A stretch of 64,000 bases of DNA from Duganella dendranthematis (GTDB taxonomy: Bacteria; Pseudomonadota; Gammaproteobacteria; Burkholderiales; Burkholderiaceae_D): positions 806,001 through 870,000 of the forward strand of contig NZ_CP051684.1 of assembly GCF_012849375.1 (NCBI RefSeq), in the 5' to 3' direction. The notes below the pieces were generated by a model. It had not been told where the DNA came from and did not search any database. It saw nothing but the letters and a program-made list of their open reading frames with translations. Below, piece after piece: positions 52,216-62,482 of this stretch; positions within the stretch are counted from its first letter, which is position 1, and every line of letters begins with the position of its first letter. The position numbers and the translations under genes were made by a program.

Positions 52216-53856
52216 ATGTCCTTTCTTTCCAACATCCGCATTGGTTCCCGGCTGGCGCTGGGCTTTGCCATTGTTCTCATACTCTCCATTATTTCGACCT
52301 CGTTCGCGCTGCGCAACGCGGTGGACAACGCCGCCGCCACCAAGCGCATGATGGCCGAACCGCTGGCGCGCGAACGCCTCGCCACCGACTGGTACACGCA
52401 GACCGCCGTCACCATCGCCCGCACCATCATGATGGCCAAGAGCAGCGACACCTCGCTGGCCACCACCTTTGCCGAAACCATGGCCGACGGCTCGAAAAAG
52501 GGCAACGTCATGAACCGCAAGATGGGTGAGCTGATCAGCAGCGATGAGGAAAAAGCCATCTACCAGGCCACGCTGGGCGTGCGCGCCAAGTTCGTCGAAT
52601 CCAAGCAGGCGCTAATGGATGCCAACAAGGCCGGCGACAGCGACAACGCGGCGCGCATCTTCACTGCCAGCTTTACGCCATCGGCCGAAGCCTACCAGGC
52701 CGGCATGCTGAAACTGGTGGAGTACGAGCGCAAGGTGCTGGACCAGATGGCGCAGGATGTGGAGGCCGCCACCAGCCGCAGCATCAACCTGTCGATCACG
52801 CTGGGCGTGCTGCTGGTGGCGCTGGGCGTGGTGTGCGCGGCGCTGATTTCGCGCAGCATCACGCGGCCGCTGGAATCGGCGGTGGCAGTGGCCACCCCGG
52901 TGGCCGGCGGCGACCTGACCACCGAATTCGGCGTCGCTACGCGCGACCAGATCGGTGACCTGATGCGCGAGCTGCAAGGCATGAACAATGAACTGGTCAA
53001 GGTGGTGGGCGACGTCCAGCATGGCGCCAGGGCGATCGCGCTGGCGTCCAGCGAAATCGCGGCCGGCAACCATGACCTGTCGGCGCGCACCGAGCAGCAG
53101 GCCAGCGCGCTGGAGGAAACCGCCGCCTCGATGGAGGAACTGACCACCACCGTGCGCCAGAACGCCGACAACGCCCGCCAGGCCGACAAGCTGGCGCATG
53201 CCGCGTCTGCGGTGGCCGAACAAGGCGGCGCCATCGTCAACAAGGTGGTCGACACCATGGGGGCCATCGATGGTTCGGCGCGCAAGATCGTCGACATCAT
53301 CAGCGTCATCGACGGCATCGCTTTCCAGACCAATATCCTGGCGCTGAATGCGGCGGTGGAAGCGGCGCGCGCCGGCGAACAAGGTCGCGGCTTTGCCGTG
53401 GTGGCGTCCGAAGTGCGCGGCCTGGCGCAACGCTCGGCGGCGGCGGCCAAGGAGATCAAGGGCTTGATCGATAATTCGGTAGCGCAGGTGGATGCCGGTT
53501 CGCAGCTGGTGCAGCAGGCCGGCGCCACGATGGCGGAAGTGGTGGCCAGCGTGCGCCGCGTGACCGACATCATGAGCGAAATCACCGCCGCCAGCGCGGA
53601 GCAAAGCATCGGCATCAATCAGGTCAACGAAGCGATTACGCAGATGGATGAAATGACGCAGCAGAACGCGGCGCTGGTGGAACAGGCGGCAGCGGCGGCG
53701 GCCAGCATGCAGGATCAGGCGGCGTCGCTGGCCGGTGTATCGTCGCAGTTCAAACTGCGTAGCGATGCCAGCGCCAGCGCAACTGCGCGCTTCACCCCTT
53801 CAGGAACATCTCCTGCAGGTCGTTCAAGAAGCGTTGGCCTAATTCCGTCGGCTTGA
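52216..53856 (+). CDS. Methyl-accepting chemotaxis protein (4HB-type sensor), copy 2
   Basis: A 546-residue paralogue of the preceding receptor ([20 protein letters not shown] start, two membrane segments, four-helix-bundle sensor, HAMP, tip [23 protein letters not shown]). Sensor domains differ more than signalling domains, so ligands probably differ. The last ~20 residues ([20 protein letters not shown]) are encoded over the 3' end of the convergent hemW gene, an overlap of 65 bases. A LacI-type palindrome lies upstream. Confidence 0.94.
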   Translation: MSFLSNIRIGSRLALGFAIVLILSIISTSFALRNAVDNAAATKRMMAEPLARERLATDWYTQTAVTIARTIMMAKSSDTSLATTFAETMADGSKKGNVMNRKMGELISSDEEKAIYQATLGVRAKFVESKQALMDANKAGDSDNAARIFTASFTPSAEAYQAGMLKLVEYERKVLDQMAQDVEAATSRSINLSITLGVLLVALGVVCAALISRSITRPLESAVAVATPVAGGDLTTEFGVATRDQIGDLMRELQGMNNELVKVVGDVQHGARAIALASSEIAAGNHDLSARTEQQASALEETAASMEELTTTVRQNADNARQADKLAHAASAVAEQGGAIVNKVVDTMGAIDGSARKIVDIISVIDGIAFQTNILALNAAVEAARAGEQGRGFAVVASEVRGLAQRSAAAAKEIKGLIDNSVAQVDAGSQLVQQAGATMAEVVASVRRVTDIMSEITAASAEQSIGINQVNEAITQMDEMTQQNAALVEQAAAAAASMQDQAASLAGVSSQFKLRSDASASATARFTPSGTSPAGRSRSVGLIPSA

Positions 53857-55054
53857 TGATTTTGTAGTCGCGATACAGCAGCCCTTTGGCCTCGGCCGCA
53901 TTGAGCTGCTGGTCGATGGCGTTGATGCTCAAGCCGGTGCGTTCGCTGAACAGATTGGGGTCGAAGCCGCCGTGCAGGCGCAGCGTGTTGAGCATGAACT
54001 CGAAGCCCATGTCCTCGCGCTGGATTTCATACTCCTCCTGCACCGGCGCGCCGAGTTTGACCTGTTCCATATAGGCCTTGGGCTGCTTGTAGCGGGCCTG
54101 GCGCAGGATGCGGTGCGGGAACGACAGCTTGGAATGCGCGCCGGCGCCGATGCCGAGGTAATCGCCGAACTCCCAGTAATTCAGGTTGTGGCGCGCGCGA
54201 TGGCCCTCTTTGGCGTAGGCTGAAATCTCGTACTGGTTGTAGCCATTGGCGGCGGTCAGTTCGGCGATCATGTCCTGCATGTCGGCGCTGGCGTCATCGT
54301 CCGGCAGCGACGGCGGATACTTGGCGAACAGCGTGTTCGGCTCCATCGTCAGGTGATACAGCGACAGGTGCGGCGGCTTGAACGCCATCGCCGTTTCCAC
54401 GTCGGCGCGCGCTTCTTCCAGCGTTTGCGACGGCAGCGCGTACATCAGGTCCAGGTTGAAGTTGTCGAAGTTGTCCAGCGCGATTTCCACCGCGCGTTTG
54501 GCTTCGCCGTCGTCATGGATGCGGCCCAATGCCTTCAGGTGACGCGCGTTGAAACTCTGGATGCCGATCGACAGCCGATTGACGCCGCTGGCGCGGTACG
54601 ACTTGAACTTCTCCGCCTCGAAGGTGCCGGGATTGGCTTCCATCGTGATCTCGCAGTCGCTGTCGAGCGGCAGCAAGGTGCGCATGTCGGACAGCAGGCG
54701 GTCCAGCCCCGCGGCCGACATCAGGCTCGGCGTGCCGCCGCCGATGAAGATCGTATAGATTTTGCGGCCCCAGATCAGCGGCAAGGCCTGTTCCAGGTCG
54801 GCGCGCACCGCGTCCAGGTATTCCTGTTCGGGGAAGGCTTCGCCCTCCTTCGGCTCGTGCGAATTAAAATCGCAATACGGGCATTTGCGCACGCACCACG
54901 GGAAGTGAATGTACAGCGACAGCGGCGGCAGCGCCGTCAGGTTCAGCGAGCCGCCTTGCAGGTATTTCGCAGCGACGCCGGCGGCTTCGCTGATGTCGGC
55001 TGCTGGCTTGGCGTTTGCCTTGGTGCTGGCGCCGACGACTTTAATCGGGATCAT
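53792..55054 (-). CDS. hemW: HemW, radical-SAM heme chaperone (HemN-like)
   Basis: A 420-residue radical-SAM protein from ATG 55054. The 4Fe-4S motif CVRKCPYC (CxxxCxxC) lies in [18 protein letters not shown], followed by FIGGGTPSL (SAM-binding glycine motif) and the C-terminal HemN domain. It lacks the N-terminal extension of true coproporphyrinogen dehydrogenase HemN, so heme trafficking (HemW) is the better call. Its start overlaps the rdgB stop by 4 bases; rph, rdgB and hemW form one operon. Confidence 0.93.
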   Translation of the reverse strand: MIPIKVVGASTKANAKPAADISEAAGVAAKYLQGGSLNLTALPPLSLYIHFPWCVRKCPYCDFNSHEPKEGEAFPEQEYLDAVRADLEQALPLIWGRKIYTIFIGGGTPSLMSAAGLDRLLSDMRTLLPLDSDCEITMEANPGTFEAEKFKSYRASGVNRLSIGIQSFNARHLKALGRIHDDGEAKRAVEIALDNFDNFNLDLMYALPSQTLEEARADVETAMAFKPPHLSLYHLTMEPNTLFAKYPPSLPDDDASADMQDMIAELTAANGYNQYEISAYAKEGHRARHNLNYWEFGDYLGIGAGAHSKLSFPHRILRQARYKQPKAYMEQVKLGAPVQEEYEIQREDMGFEFMLNTLRLHGGFDPNLFSERTGLSINAIDQQLNAAEAKGLLYRDYKIIKPTELGQRFLNDLQEMFLKG

Positions 55055-55635
55055 TTCAGTTTCTCTACCAATGCGCGCAATGCCTGGCCGCGATGCGACA
55101 AGGCGTTTTTCTCTTCCGGCGCCAATTCGGCGGCGCATTTGCCGAGCGATGGGATGAAGAAGTAAGGATCGTACCCAAAGCCGCCCTGGCCGCGCGGCGT
55201 ATCGACCATCACGCCGTTCCAGCGGCCGTCGGCGATGATCGGCTGCGGATCGTCGGCGTGGCGCAAGAACACCAGCACGCAGTAGTAATACGCGGACTTG
55301 TCTTCATGCTTGGCCAGTTCAACGATCATCTTCTCATTGTTGCGGGCGTCCGATTTCGGCTCGCCGGCGAAGCGCGCCGAGTACACGCCGGGCGCGCCGC
55401 CCAAAGCGTTGACGCACACGCCGGAATCGTCGGCCAACGCCGGCAGGCCGGTGATGCGCGCCGCGTGGCGGGCCTTTTGCAGTGCATTTTCCACAAACGT
55501 GTGAAAAGGTTCATCCGCTTCAGGAACATCGTACTCGCCCTGCGCGTGCACGGAGAAGCCGACGGTGGACAGGAGCTCGTTGAACTCCTTCAGTTTGCCC
55601 TTGTTGTTGGAGGCGAGGATCAGGCGTTTGGTCAT
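55051..55635 (-). CDS. rdgB: dITP/XTP pyrophosphatase (Ham1/RdgB)
   Basis: A 194-residue house-cleaning nucleotide pyrophosphatase that removes dITP and XTP. Family motifs: LILASNNKGKLKEFNELL, the substrate loop GLPALADDSGVCVNALGGAPGVYSAR, and GYDPYFFIP with SHRGQALRAL near the end. It sits 8 bases after rph and overlaps hemW. Confidence 0.97.
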   Translation of the reverse strand: MTKRLILASNNKGKLKEFNELLSTVGFSVHAQGEYDVPEADEPFHTFVENALQKARHAARITGLPALADDSGVCVNALGGAPGVYSARFAGEPKSDARNNEKMIVELAKHEDKSAYYYCVLVFLRHADDPQPIIADGRWNGVMVDTPRGQGGFGYDPYFFIPSLGKCAAELAPEEKNALSHRGQALRALVEKLK

Positions 55636-55643
55636 GGCGTATT

Positions 55644-56378
55644 TTACTCCGTGATGCCCAGTGCCTGCTTTTGCAGCTTGACGATGTCGGCGATGCCGGC
55701 CTGCGCCAGGTCCAGCAGGCGGTCCATGCCGGCGCGGTCGAACGCCGCGCCTTCTGCCGTGCCCTGCACTTCAATAAAGTTGCCGGCGTCGGTCATCACC
55801 ACGTTCATGTCGGTGTCGCAGTTGGAGTCTTCCACGTAGTCCAGGTCCAGCACCGGCGTGCCTTGATAGACGCCGACCGAGATCGCGGCCACGAAGTGCT
55901 TCAGCGGAATCGCCGGGATCGCGCCGCGCGCCACCAGTTTGGAGAAGGCGTCATACGCCGCCACCATGGCGCCGGTGATCGAGGCGGTGCGGGTGCCGCC
56001 GTCGGCCTGGATCACGTCGCAGTCCAGGTGCAGCGTGCGTTCGCCGAAGGCTTCCAGGTCGAAGGCGGCGCGCAGCGAGCGGCCGATCAGGCGCTGAATC
56101 TCCTGGGTGCGGCCGGACTGCTTGCCGCGCGCCGCTTCGCGGTCCATGCGGGTGTTGGTGGAGCGCGGCAGCATGCCGTATTCGGCGGTCAGCCAGCCCT
56201 GGCCTTTACCCTTCAGGAAGCCCGGCACTTTGTCTTCGATGCTGGCGGTGCAGATCACCTTGGTGTCGCCGCATTCGATCAGCACCGAACCTTCGGCGTG
56301 CTTGGTGAAGTCGCGGGTCAGACGCAAGGTGCGCAGCGCATCGACAGCGCGGCCGCTAGGACGGGTTACAACAGTCAT
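55644..56378 (-). CDS. rph: Ribonuclease PH
   Basis: A 244-residue phosphorolytic 3'-5' exoribonuclease that trims tRNA 3' ends. Signature stretches include [23 protein letters not shown], the [25 protein letters not shown] active-site region, and [20 protein letters not shown]. It follows the PP2C gene by 9 bases on the same strand and leads into rdgB and hemW. Confidence 0.97.
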   Translation of the reverse strand: MTVVTRPSGRAVDALRTLRLTRDFTKHAEGSVLIECGDTKVICTASIEDKVPGFLKGKGQGWLTAEYGMLPRSTNTRMDREAARGKQSGRTQEIQRLIGRSLRAAFDLEAFGERTLHLDCDVIQADGGTRTASITGAMVAAYDAFSKLVARGAIPAIPLKHFVAAISVGVYQGTPVLDLDYVEDSNCDTDMNVVMTDAGNFIEVQGTAEGAAFDRAGMDRLLDLAQAGIADIVKLQKQALGITE

Positions 56379-56387
56379 GGGGATTCC

Positions 56388-57329
56388 TTATTTGAGTATT
56401 TGGGAGGATTTCTCGATCGCCCCGCGGATTTCCGCGATGGCTTTTTCAATTTCGTCGTCATCGAAGGCGTCGGCCGGCGCGGCGTCATCGGCTGCCGGCG
56501 TGTCGCGGATGGTGGTGCTGTGCAGGTCTTGCGGCAGCGCTTCGGTGGAAATCATGGTGGCCGTGATCGGCCCCAGATCATCCGCCATACTGCTGCCCTG
56601 CCACATGATGGCCAGCGCCGTGACGTTGTCGCTGGCGCCGCCCGCCGCCGTCAGCGCGGCCTGCAGTATATCCGGTACGGCGCGCACCACGGTTTGCTCG
56701 TGCATGCGGCGTACCAGTTCATCGTCCGGCAGCATAGACCACAAACCATCGGAGCACAACAGCAGCCGGTCGCCCGGCAGCAGGCTGGCGCCGGGCGAGA
56801 CTTCCACCTTGGGCGGGCTGTCGGCGCCCAGGCAGTTGAACAGCTTGTTGCGGTCCGGATGGGTGGCGCGCTCGGACGGCTGCGCCAGGCCGCGCGCGAT
56901 CAGGTTTTCCACGTGCGAGTGGTCTCGGGTGCGCGCCAGCAGCTGGCCTTCGCGCAGCCAGTACAGGCGCGAGTCGCCGCAATGGGCCCAGGTGGCTATG
57001 TTGTGCTGAATCAGGCAGGCGACGATGGTGGTGCGCGGCGCCTCCGGCATCTGCTGTTCGATGCGGTACTGGTGGATGTCGCGGTGGGCGGCGTGGAGCG
57101 CCTCTTCCAGGAAACGCTGCGGCTTCTTCACATAGGGCTGCGCCTGTTGCTGGAACATGGTGGAAATGGTCCGCAGCGCCACCGTGGCCGCCACTTCGCC
57201 ACGCAGATGGCCGCCCATGCCGTCGGCCAGCACCAGCAGCAGCGCGTCGCGCGTAAAGCTGTAGCCCATGCGGTCCTGGTTGACCTTGCGGCCGCCGATG
57301 TGGCTTTCCTGATACACGGAGAATTGCAT
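56388..57329 (-). CDS. PP2C-type Ser/Thr protein phosphatase
   Basis: A 313-residue cytosolic phosphatase from ATG 57329. Metal-binding motifs of PP2C enzymes are present: NQDRMGY, LADGMGGH, HCGDSRLYWL, and LLCSDGLWSML with SDNVTALAI. An acidic C-terminal tail (about 265-313) is added. It lies 17 bases downstream of the Ser/Thr kinase gene, forming a kinase-phosphatase pair in one operon. Confidence 0.93.
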   Translation of the reverse strand: MQFSVYQESHIGGRKVNQDRMGYSFTRDALLLVLADGMGGHLRGEVAATVALRTISTMFQQQAQPYVKKPQRFLEEALHAAHRDIHQYRIEQQMPEAPRTTIVACLIQHNIATWAHCGDSRLYWLREGQLLARTRDHSHVENLIARGLAQPSERATHPDRNKLFNCLGADSPPKVEVSPGASLLPGDRLLLCSDGLWSMLPDDELVRRMHEQTVVRAVPDILQAALTAAGGASDNVTALAIMWQGSSMADDLGPITATMISTEALPQDLHSTTIRDTPAADDAAPADAFDDDEIEKAIAEIRGAIEKSSQILK

Positions 57330-57346
57330 GGTGTCGTCCTCTCGAT

Positions 57347-58342
57347 TCAGACCAGCGTGTCCGGGCCGGCCTTGGCGCGGGCGCCGCTGCCGCCCAGCCT
57401 GCCCATCAGCCCGCGCAGCTTGTCGATCATGGTCGGCGCGGCCGGCGCCGGCATCGCAACGGCCACGGCGGCCTGCAAGCCCTTCTGCACCGCGAACAGG
57501 CTTTGTGGCCGCTCCAGCGGCTCCACTTCCAGGCACCAGCGCACCAGTTGCACCAGTTCCGCCGAATACATGCCGTTCAGCTGCTGGAAATGGCTGGCCA
57601 TCTTGTCTTCGCTCTTGCGCTGGTCGGCCGGCTGCGGCGGCGAGCCGACCATGCAGGCAAACATCGACGCGCCGATGCTATAGATGTCGGTCCACGGTCC
57701 CAGCCCGGTCTTGGCGTACAGTTCGGGCGGCGCGAAGCCGGGGGTGTACATCGGTGTCAGCGTCGGCAGGTCGGTGTTGACGGTCTGGCGCGCGGCGCCA
57801 AAGTCCAGCAGCATCGGCGTGCCGTCGGTGCGCAGGTAGATATTGGCCGGTTTCAGATCCAGGTGCAGCAGCTGGTTGGCGTGGACTTCGCGCAGCCCCT
57901 TGACCACCTGCGTGAAAATGGTGCGGATGAAGGCTTCGCCCACTTTGCTGCCCTTGCCGCGCTGCCGCTGGATGTGTTCCTGCAGCGAATGCCCCGATTC
58001 GTAGGCCATCACCATATAAACAGTTTCGTGCGCGCGGAAGAAATTGAGCACACTTACAACATTCGGGTGCGAGATGCGGGCCAACGCCCGGCCCTCCTCA
58101 AAAAAGCACTTGAGACCGATGCGGAACACGGGAAGATGGGCTTTTGAGACGGAAGGCACCAGTTCGCCGGGCTGCCGCAGCGCCAAAGAACTGGGCAAAT
58201 ACTCCTTGATTGCCACCGCGTTACCATCAGTATCATATGCAAGGTAAACAATACTGAACCCACCGGACGCAATTTTCTTTACAATGCGATATCCAGCAAT
58301 TTCCAGACCATCTGGTAACGGGGCGTTGTTTTGTGCAGCCAT
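57347..58342 (-). CDS. Ser/Thr protein kinase (eukaryotic type)
   Basis: A 331-residue kinase starting at ATG 58342 behind a GAGGAA site. Motifs: glycine loop IASGGFSIVYLAYD, catalytic Lys in VAIKEYLP, HLDLKPANIYL (catalytic loop), and LLDFGAARQ (DFG). No transmembrane helix is obvious; the tail after ~300 is Ala/Pro-rich. It heads the kinase-PP2C-rph-rdgB-hemW series and is divergent from yicC, sharing its promoter region. Confidence 0.93.
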   Translation of the reverse strand: MAAQNNAPLPDGLEIAGYRIVKKIASGGFSIVYLAYDTDGNAVAIKEYLPSSLALRQPGELVPSVSKAHLPVFRIGLKCFFEEGRALARISHPNVVSVLNFFRAHETVYMVMAYESGHSLQEHIQRQRGKGSKVGEAFIRTIFTQVVKGLREVHANQLLHLDLKPANIYLRTDGTPMLLDFGAARQTVNTDLPTLTPMYTPGFAPPELYAKTGLGPWTDIYSIGASMFACMVGSPPQPADQRKSEDKMASHFQQLNGMYSAELVQLVRWCLEVEPLERPQSLFAVQKGLQAAVAVAMPAPAAPTMIDKLRGLMGRLGGSGARAKAGPDTLV

Positions 58343-58415
58343 AAGATTCCTCGCCTCAACACCCGGATTGTGTGGATAAATCACTGTTTTGTAAAGATTA
58401 AATCGGGGATATCCA

Positions 58416-59321
58416 TTGAGCATTTCCAGCATGACGGGCTACGCGGTCGCCACCAGTGAAAGTGCGGCGGGAACACTGACCATTGAAATCAAGAGCGTCA
58501 ACTCACGATTTTTGGACTTACAGTTTCGAATAAACGACGATTTGCGAGCGCTCGAACCCGATTTACGCTCCGCGATCATGGGCGCTATCACGCGCGGCAA
58601 GGTGGAATTGCGCCTCAGCTTCGGACGCAAGGCGGCCACCACCGGCACCCAGGCGCTGAATCTCCCCTTATTGACTGAAATACAACGCTTGCAGGGCGAA
58701 GTCAGCGGCCTGTTCCCCGGCGTGCAAACGATGTCAGTAGCAGAATTACTGCGCTGGCCCGGCGTTATCGAAGAGGCGCAGATCGGCCAGGAGTCGCTGC
58801 AGGCGGATGTGGCCACCCTCGCCGGCCGCACCATCGAAGCGTTTGTGACCAGCCGTCAACGCGAAGGCGCGGCGCTGGAAGCAATGCTGATTTCGCGCAT
58901 CGAGGCGATGGAAGCCATCGTCAAGCGCATTACGCCGCTGATACCGCAAGTGGTGGCGGCGTTCCAGCAGAAGGCAATCGAGCGCATGCAGGATGCGCTG
59001 GGGCTGGCGTGCCAGGGGTCGAATTCGGCGCTGTCGCGCCAGGATGCGCTGGAGCGCATTCGGCAGGAAGTGATCCTGTACGGCATCCGCATTGACGTGG
59101 CCGAAGAGCTGGGCCGCCTGTCGGCACACCTGACCGAGACCCGTCATATCCTGAAAAAAGGCGGCCAGGTCGGCAAGCGCCTGGACTTCATGATGCAGGA
59201 GCTGAACCGCGAAGCCAATACGCTGGGCGCCAAGGCGTCGGTGAAGGAACTGGCCGATGCGTCGATGGAACTCAAGCTGCTGATCGAACAGATGCGCGAA
59301 CAGGTGCAAAACCTGGAGTAA
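58416..59321 (+). CDS. yicC: YicC-family endoribonuclease
   Basis: A 301-residue RNase of the YicC/YloC family (SISSMTGYAVATSES start; C-terminal GGQVGKRLDFMMQELNREANTLGAKA is the family signature). The start is most likely TTG 58416: the residues it adds ahead of MTGYA fit the family, and GGGGAT lies 6 bases upstream; the next ATG is at 58431. A classical terminator follows. YicC proteins cleave RNA, including small RNAs such as RyhB in E. coli. Confidence 0.94.
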   Translation: MSISSMTGYAVATSESAAGTLTIEIKSVNSRFLDLQFRINDDLRALEPDLRSAIMGAITRGKVELRLSFGRKAATTGTQALNLPLLTEIQRLQGEVSGLFPGVQTMSVAELLRWPGVIEEAQIGQESLQADVATLAGRTIEAFVTSRQREGAALEAMLISRIEAMEAIVKRITPLIPQVVAAFQQKAIERMQDALGLACQGSNSALSRQDALERIRQEVILYGIRIDVAEELGRLSAHLTETRHILKKGGQVGKRLDFMMQELNREANTLGAKASVKELADASMELKLLIEQMREQVQNLE

Positions 59322-59323
59322 TC

Positions 59324-59349
59324 AAAAGGAGCCGCGGCTCCTTTTTTTT
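59324..59349. terminator. Rho-independent terminator after yicC (bidirectional)
   Basis: AAAAGGAGC-CGCG-GCTCCTTTT with an extended run of eight T residues. On the minus strand the A-run also provides a T-tract, so it can serve the convergent S41 peptidase gene ending at 59368. Confidence 0.88.
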
Positions 59350-59367
59350 ATGGCGCAACCGCTTGGC

Positions 59368-60462
59368 TCAAAGCTGCCCTTTGAGCTTGTAGACCGGTTG
59401 ATCGACCTCGCCTTTCTCCGCCATGGCAAGCAGGCGCTGCAGTTCCGTGCGCTCGTCGCCCTGCTTTGCAGCGGCCACCAGATTGCGCAGGATGGCGACA
59501 TGCGCGGTCTGCAATGCCTGCGCTGCGGGCACGGCGACGTCCGGTTTCACGCCGACGTGTTCCCAATTGGTTTTGGAGACGAAATTGGTGGTGCGCGCCG
59601 TCGGGATCGAGGCCACGATGTCGTGTCCCAGGCTGAACCAGCTCACCGGGTTGGAGGCGCCGGCCGTGGTTTCACCGACCAGGGTGCCGCGCTTCAGCAC
59701 CTGGAAGTCGTAAGCGCAGTCCTCGCCGCCGGAACCTGTCCGGGCCGAGGTCAGCACATACACCGGCTTGTCATAACGCTGCGCCACCGTCGGCACGCTC
59801 CAGATCTGGCGCGTCGTGTCGGTCGGGCGATCGTAGATGTCGATCAGGTGGCGCACGTCGCCCGCCGGCAGGAAATGACTCATCAGGTAAGCCACGCTGG
59901 CCGGACTGCCGCCGCCGTTGCGGCGCAGGTCGAGGATCAGCGCATCCGTGCCGCTGATGAGCGACATCGCCGCCGCGTAGGCCGGGCCGACGAATTCCAC
60001 GTTGCCGAAGCCGCGCAACTCGATGTAGCCGACGTTGCCAGGCAGGCGTTCGATCTTCTCGATCTCATAGCCGCGCCGCGCGGCCGCGTTGCGCCATTCG
60101 TCCAGCTTGGCGCGGGTCGGCGGCTCCGGCGGACCGCTGGGCTCGGTGAAACCCTCGTAACGCGCGGCGCTGAAATGCAGGTCGCCGCTCAATGCGCGCA
60201 AGTCCTGCTGCAGCGCCGCGCTGAACGCCTTGGCGCCGGCGGCGTCCGCATAGCCTCCGTCGGCATTCTTCCTGATGATCGCACTGCCGAGCCGTTCGGC
60301 CTTTTCCGGCTCGATGTAATTCGCGTTGATTTTCGCCGCCAGCGTCTGCACGATTGCGGCGCGATCGGATGCTTTCAACGCGGTGTCCTCCACCGCCAGG
60401 GCGGGCCACGACAACAGCGCCCCCAACACGACCGCTGCGATAAGCTTCTTGCTACCAGACAT
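59368..60462 (-). CDS. S41-family peptidase (IRBP/tricorn-like), exported
   Basis: A 364-residue protein with a signal peptide (MSGSKKLIAAVVLGALLSWPALA). After an N-terminal helical domain comes the S41 fold: NVGYIELRGFGN, DALILDLRRNGGGSPASVAYL, and the nucleophile region VLTSARTGSGGEDCAYDF followed by LVGETTAGASNP. It has no PDZ domain, unlike Ctp proteases; the IRBP-like subgroup is the closest. It follows the LytTR regulator gene by 18 bases, so the two-component system may control it. Confidence 0.9.
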   Translation of the reverse strand: MSGSKKLIAAVVLGALLSWPALAVEDTALKASDRAAIVQTLAAKINANYIEPEKAERLGSAIIRKNADGGYADAAGAKAFSAALQQDLRALSGDLHFSAARYEGFTEPSGPPEPPTRAKLDEWRNAAARRGYEIEKIERLPGNVGYIELRGFGNVEFVGPAYAAAMSLISGTDALILDLRRNGGGSPASVAYLMSHFLPAGDVRHLIDIYDRPTDTTRQIWSVPTVAQRYDKPVYVLTSARTGSGGEDCAYDFQVLKRGTLVGETTAGASNPVSWFSLGHDIVASIPTARTTNFVSKTNWEHVGVKPDVAVPAAQALQTAHVAILRNLVAAAKQGDERTELQRLLAMAEKGEVDQPVYKLKGQL

Positions 60463-60480
60463 ACATTCCTCCAGGTTGGA

Positions 60481-61242
60481 CTACGAATCGGTTTTGGTGT
60501 TGAGGTGTTGTAGCGCCTCCGTCAAGGCAGGCATATAGGAGCGGCTGGCGCGCAGCACGCTGCCGTCGCGCAGGCGCAGCATGGCGTCGCGGTTGGTGAG
60601 CGAACGCAGCTCGGTGATCATGTCCAGCCGCACGATGGACGAACGGTGCACGCGGTGGAACTGGCGTGGATCGAGCTGCGTGGCGAGGTTGTGCAGGCGT
60701 TCCCGCACCAGCCAGATCTTGCCGTTGGCATGCAGCGAGGCGTAGTCGCCGTCGGCCTCGATGCGCTCGACGTCGGCCACCGGCACCAGCACCGTGCGCG
60801 ATCCCACCCGCACGCTGAAGCTGCGCAACGCCGGTGCCACAGGTGCTGCCTGTGCTGCGGCACGGCTTTGGCAACGGTAGGGAAACGCCTGCTGCGCGCG
60901 GTCCAGGGCTTCGTCGAAGCGTTCGTCATCGACCGGCTTGAGCAGGTAATCGAGGGCGGCCAGTTCAAACGCTTGCAGGGCGAAGCCTTCGTAGGCGGTC
61001 AGCAGGATCGCCATCGGCCGCTGCGCCGGCGGCAGTGCGGCCAGCATGTCGAGGCCGCTCTTGCCCGGCATCTCGACGTCGACGAACACCAGGTCGGGCT
61101 TCAGCGCCACAATCCCTTCGTACGCGCTGTCGCCGTCGCCAAATTCGCCCACCAGCTCGAAGGCGGCGCGCTGCGCCAGCCTCACTTTGACCGCCAGCCT
61201 GGCCAGCGGCTCGTCGTCGACGATCACCACCCGGATGTTCAA
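60481..61242 (-). CDS. LytTR-family response regulator
   Basis: A 253-residue regulator: receiver domain with phospho-acceptor Asp55 (LVFVDVEMPGKSG) and a C-terminal LytTR DNA-binding domain (about 145-245; VADVERIEADGDYASLHANG, FHRVHRSSIVRLDMI). It overlaps the sensor kinase gene by 4 bases, the usual LytS-LytR type pairing. Confidence 0.95.
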   Translation of the reverse strand: MNIRVVIVDDEPLARLAVKVRLAQRAAFELVGEFGDGDSAYEGIVALKPDLVFVDVEMPGKSGLDMLAALPPAQRPMAILLTAYEGFALQAFELAALDYLLKPVDDERFDEALDRAQQAFPYRCQSRAAAQAAPVAPALRSFSVRVGSRTVLVPVADVERIEADGDYASLHANGKIWLVRERLHNLATQLDPRQFHRVHRSSIVRLDMITELRSLTNRDAMLRLRDGSVLRASRSYMPALTEALQHLNTKTDS

Positions 61243-62273
61243 GCCGCCACCTCCATACCGCGCAGCGGCATGGAAATTTGCACGTGGAAGCGGCCGTCCG
61301 CGCGCCAGCCGGCATCCACCTGCTGATCCGCGCCGTACAGGTGGCGCAGGCGTTCCCGGACGTTGGCCAGGCCGATGCCGCTGCCTTCGTTCGCCGCTGG
61401 TTGGCCGTCATTTTGCACGCCGATCAACAGGCGCGCGCCGGCGCGCTCGACCAGAATATCCAGCCGGCCAGGCGCGGCCAGCGGCGCGATGCCGTGGCGG
61501 ATCGCGTTCTCGACCAGCGGCTGCAACATGAGGTAGGGCACGACGCTGCCCAGCAGATCGGGGCCGGTCTTCATCGTCAGCTGCAGGCGCTCGCCGAGGC
61601 GCGCCTTTTCGATGGCGAGGTAGGCGTCCAGTAGAGCCAGTTCATCGGCCAGCGCATGCTCGTGGCGGCCATCATGCGCCAGGGTGGCGCGCAGGAAATC
61701 GGCCACGCACGCCAGCATGCGGTTGGCTTCCCGGTTGGACTGGGCCGACACCAGCGCCGAGATCGCGTTCAGCGAGTTGAACAGAAAGTGCGGATTGACC
61801 TGCAGGCGCAGCGCGCGCAACTCGGCGTCGCGGGCCGCGCTTTGCGCCTGGGCCAGATGCAGGCGGACCTGCTGCAGCGACAGGTAATAGGCGGCCACCG
61901 CATGCACCGCGCAGAATGCGACCAGCGCCAGCCAGCAGCTATCCAGGCCCCGTGCCAGATATTGCCATTGGTAGCCCGTCTCCCGTCCGATCGCGATCCC
62001 AAAGCTCTGTCCCAGAAAGGCGTTGGTAATCGCCATCGCATAGGTGGTCACCAGCAGTATCGGCCCCATCCGCAGCCACGACCATTCGCGGCGCCACATG
62101 GCCCGCTGCATCAGCGTCAGCGGAATCAGCCACAACAGGCAGGCGACGAAGAACAGCGCACGAAAGGCGATGATATAGCGATTGCTGTAGGCCGGCAGGC
62201 CCAGGATGGCCATGCAGACGCACACCGGCAGTGCGGCCAGCACGGGAGCAAGCAAGGGCGTTTCAACTTTCAC
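61239..62273 (-). CDS. LytS/YehU-type sensor histidine kinase
   Basis: A 344-residue inner-membrane kinase. About four hydrophobic segments occupy residues 10-130; the His_kinase domain has the phospho-acceptor His162 in VNPHFLFNSLNAISAL, and the ATPase part ends with GIGLANVRERLRHLYG. There is no extracellular sensor domain of size, so it senses through its membrane part. It is coupled to the LytTR regulator. Confidence 0.93.
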   Translation of the reverse strand: MKVETPLLAPVLAALPVCVCMAILGLPAYSNRYIIAFRALFFVACLLWLIPLTLMQRAMWRREWSWLRMGPILLVTTYAMAITNAFLGQSFGIAIGRETGYQWQYLARGLDSCWLALVAFCAVHAVAAYYLSLQQVRLHLAQAQSAARDAELRALRLQVNPHFLFNSLNAISALVSAQSNREANRMLACVADFLRATLAHDGRHEHALADELALLDAYLAIEKARLGERLQLTMKTGPDLLGSVVPYLMLQPLVENAIRHGIAPLAAPGRLDILVERAGARLLIGVQNDGQPAANEGSGIGLANVRERLRHLYGADQQVDAGWRADGRFHVQISMPLRGMEVAA

Positions 62274-62482
62274 GCAGGCTTTCCAAAGATGTAAGGAAGC
62301 ATTGATCTTAGGTGAAGGCCGCGTGGCGGTCCAGTCCCATGCGGCGACCCGTGCATTCCTTGCGGCGAGCCGGTCGGCGATTATCCACCCATGGGAATAA
62401 ACATTTCGTCTTTAGCGGATTTATTCAACAATCGACTGGCGTTACAGTGGAGTCACTTCAACTTCTTACCGAAAGAAATATC

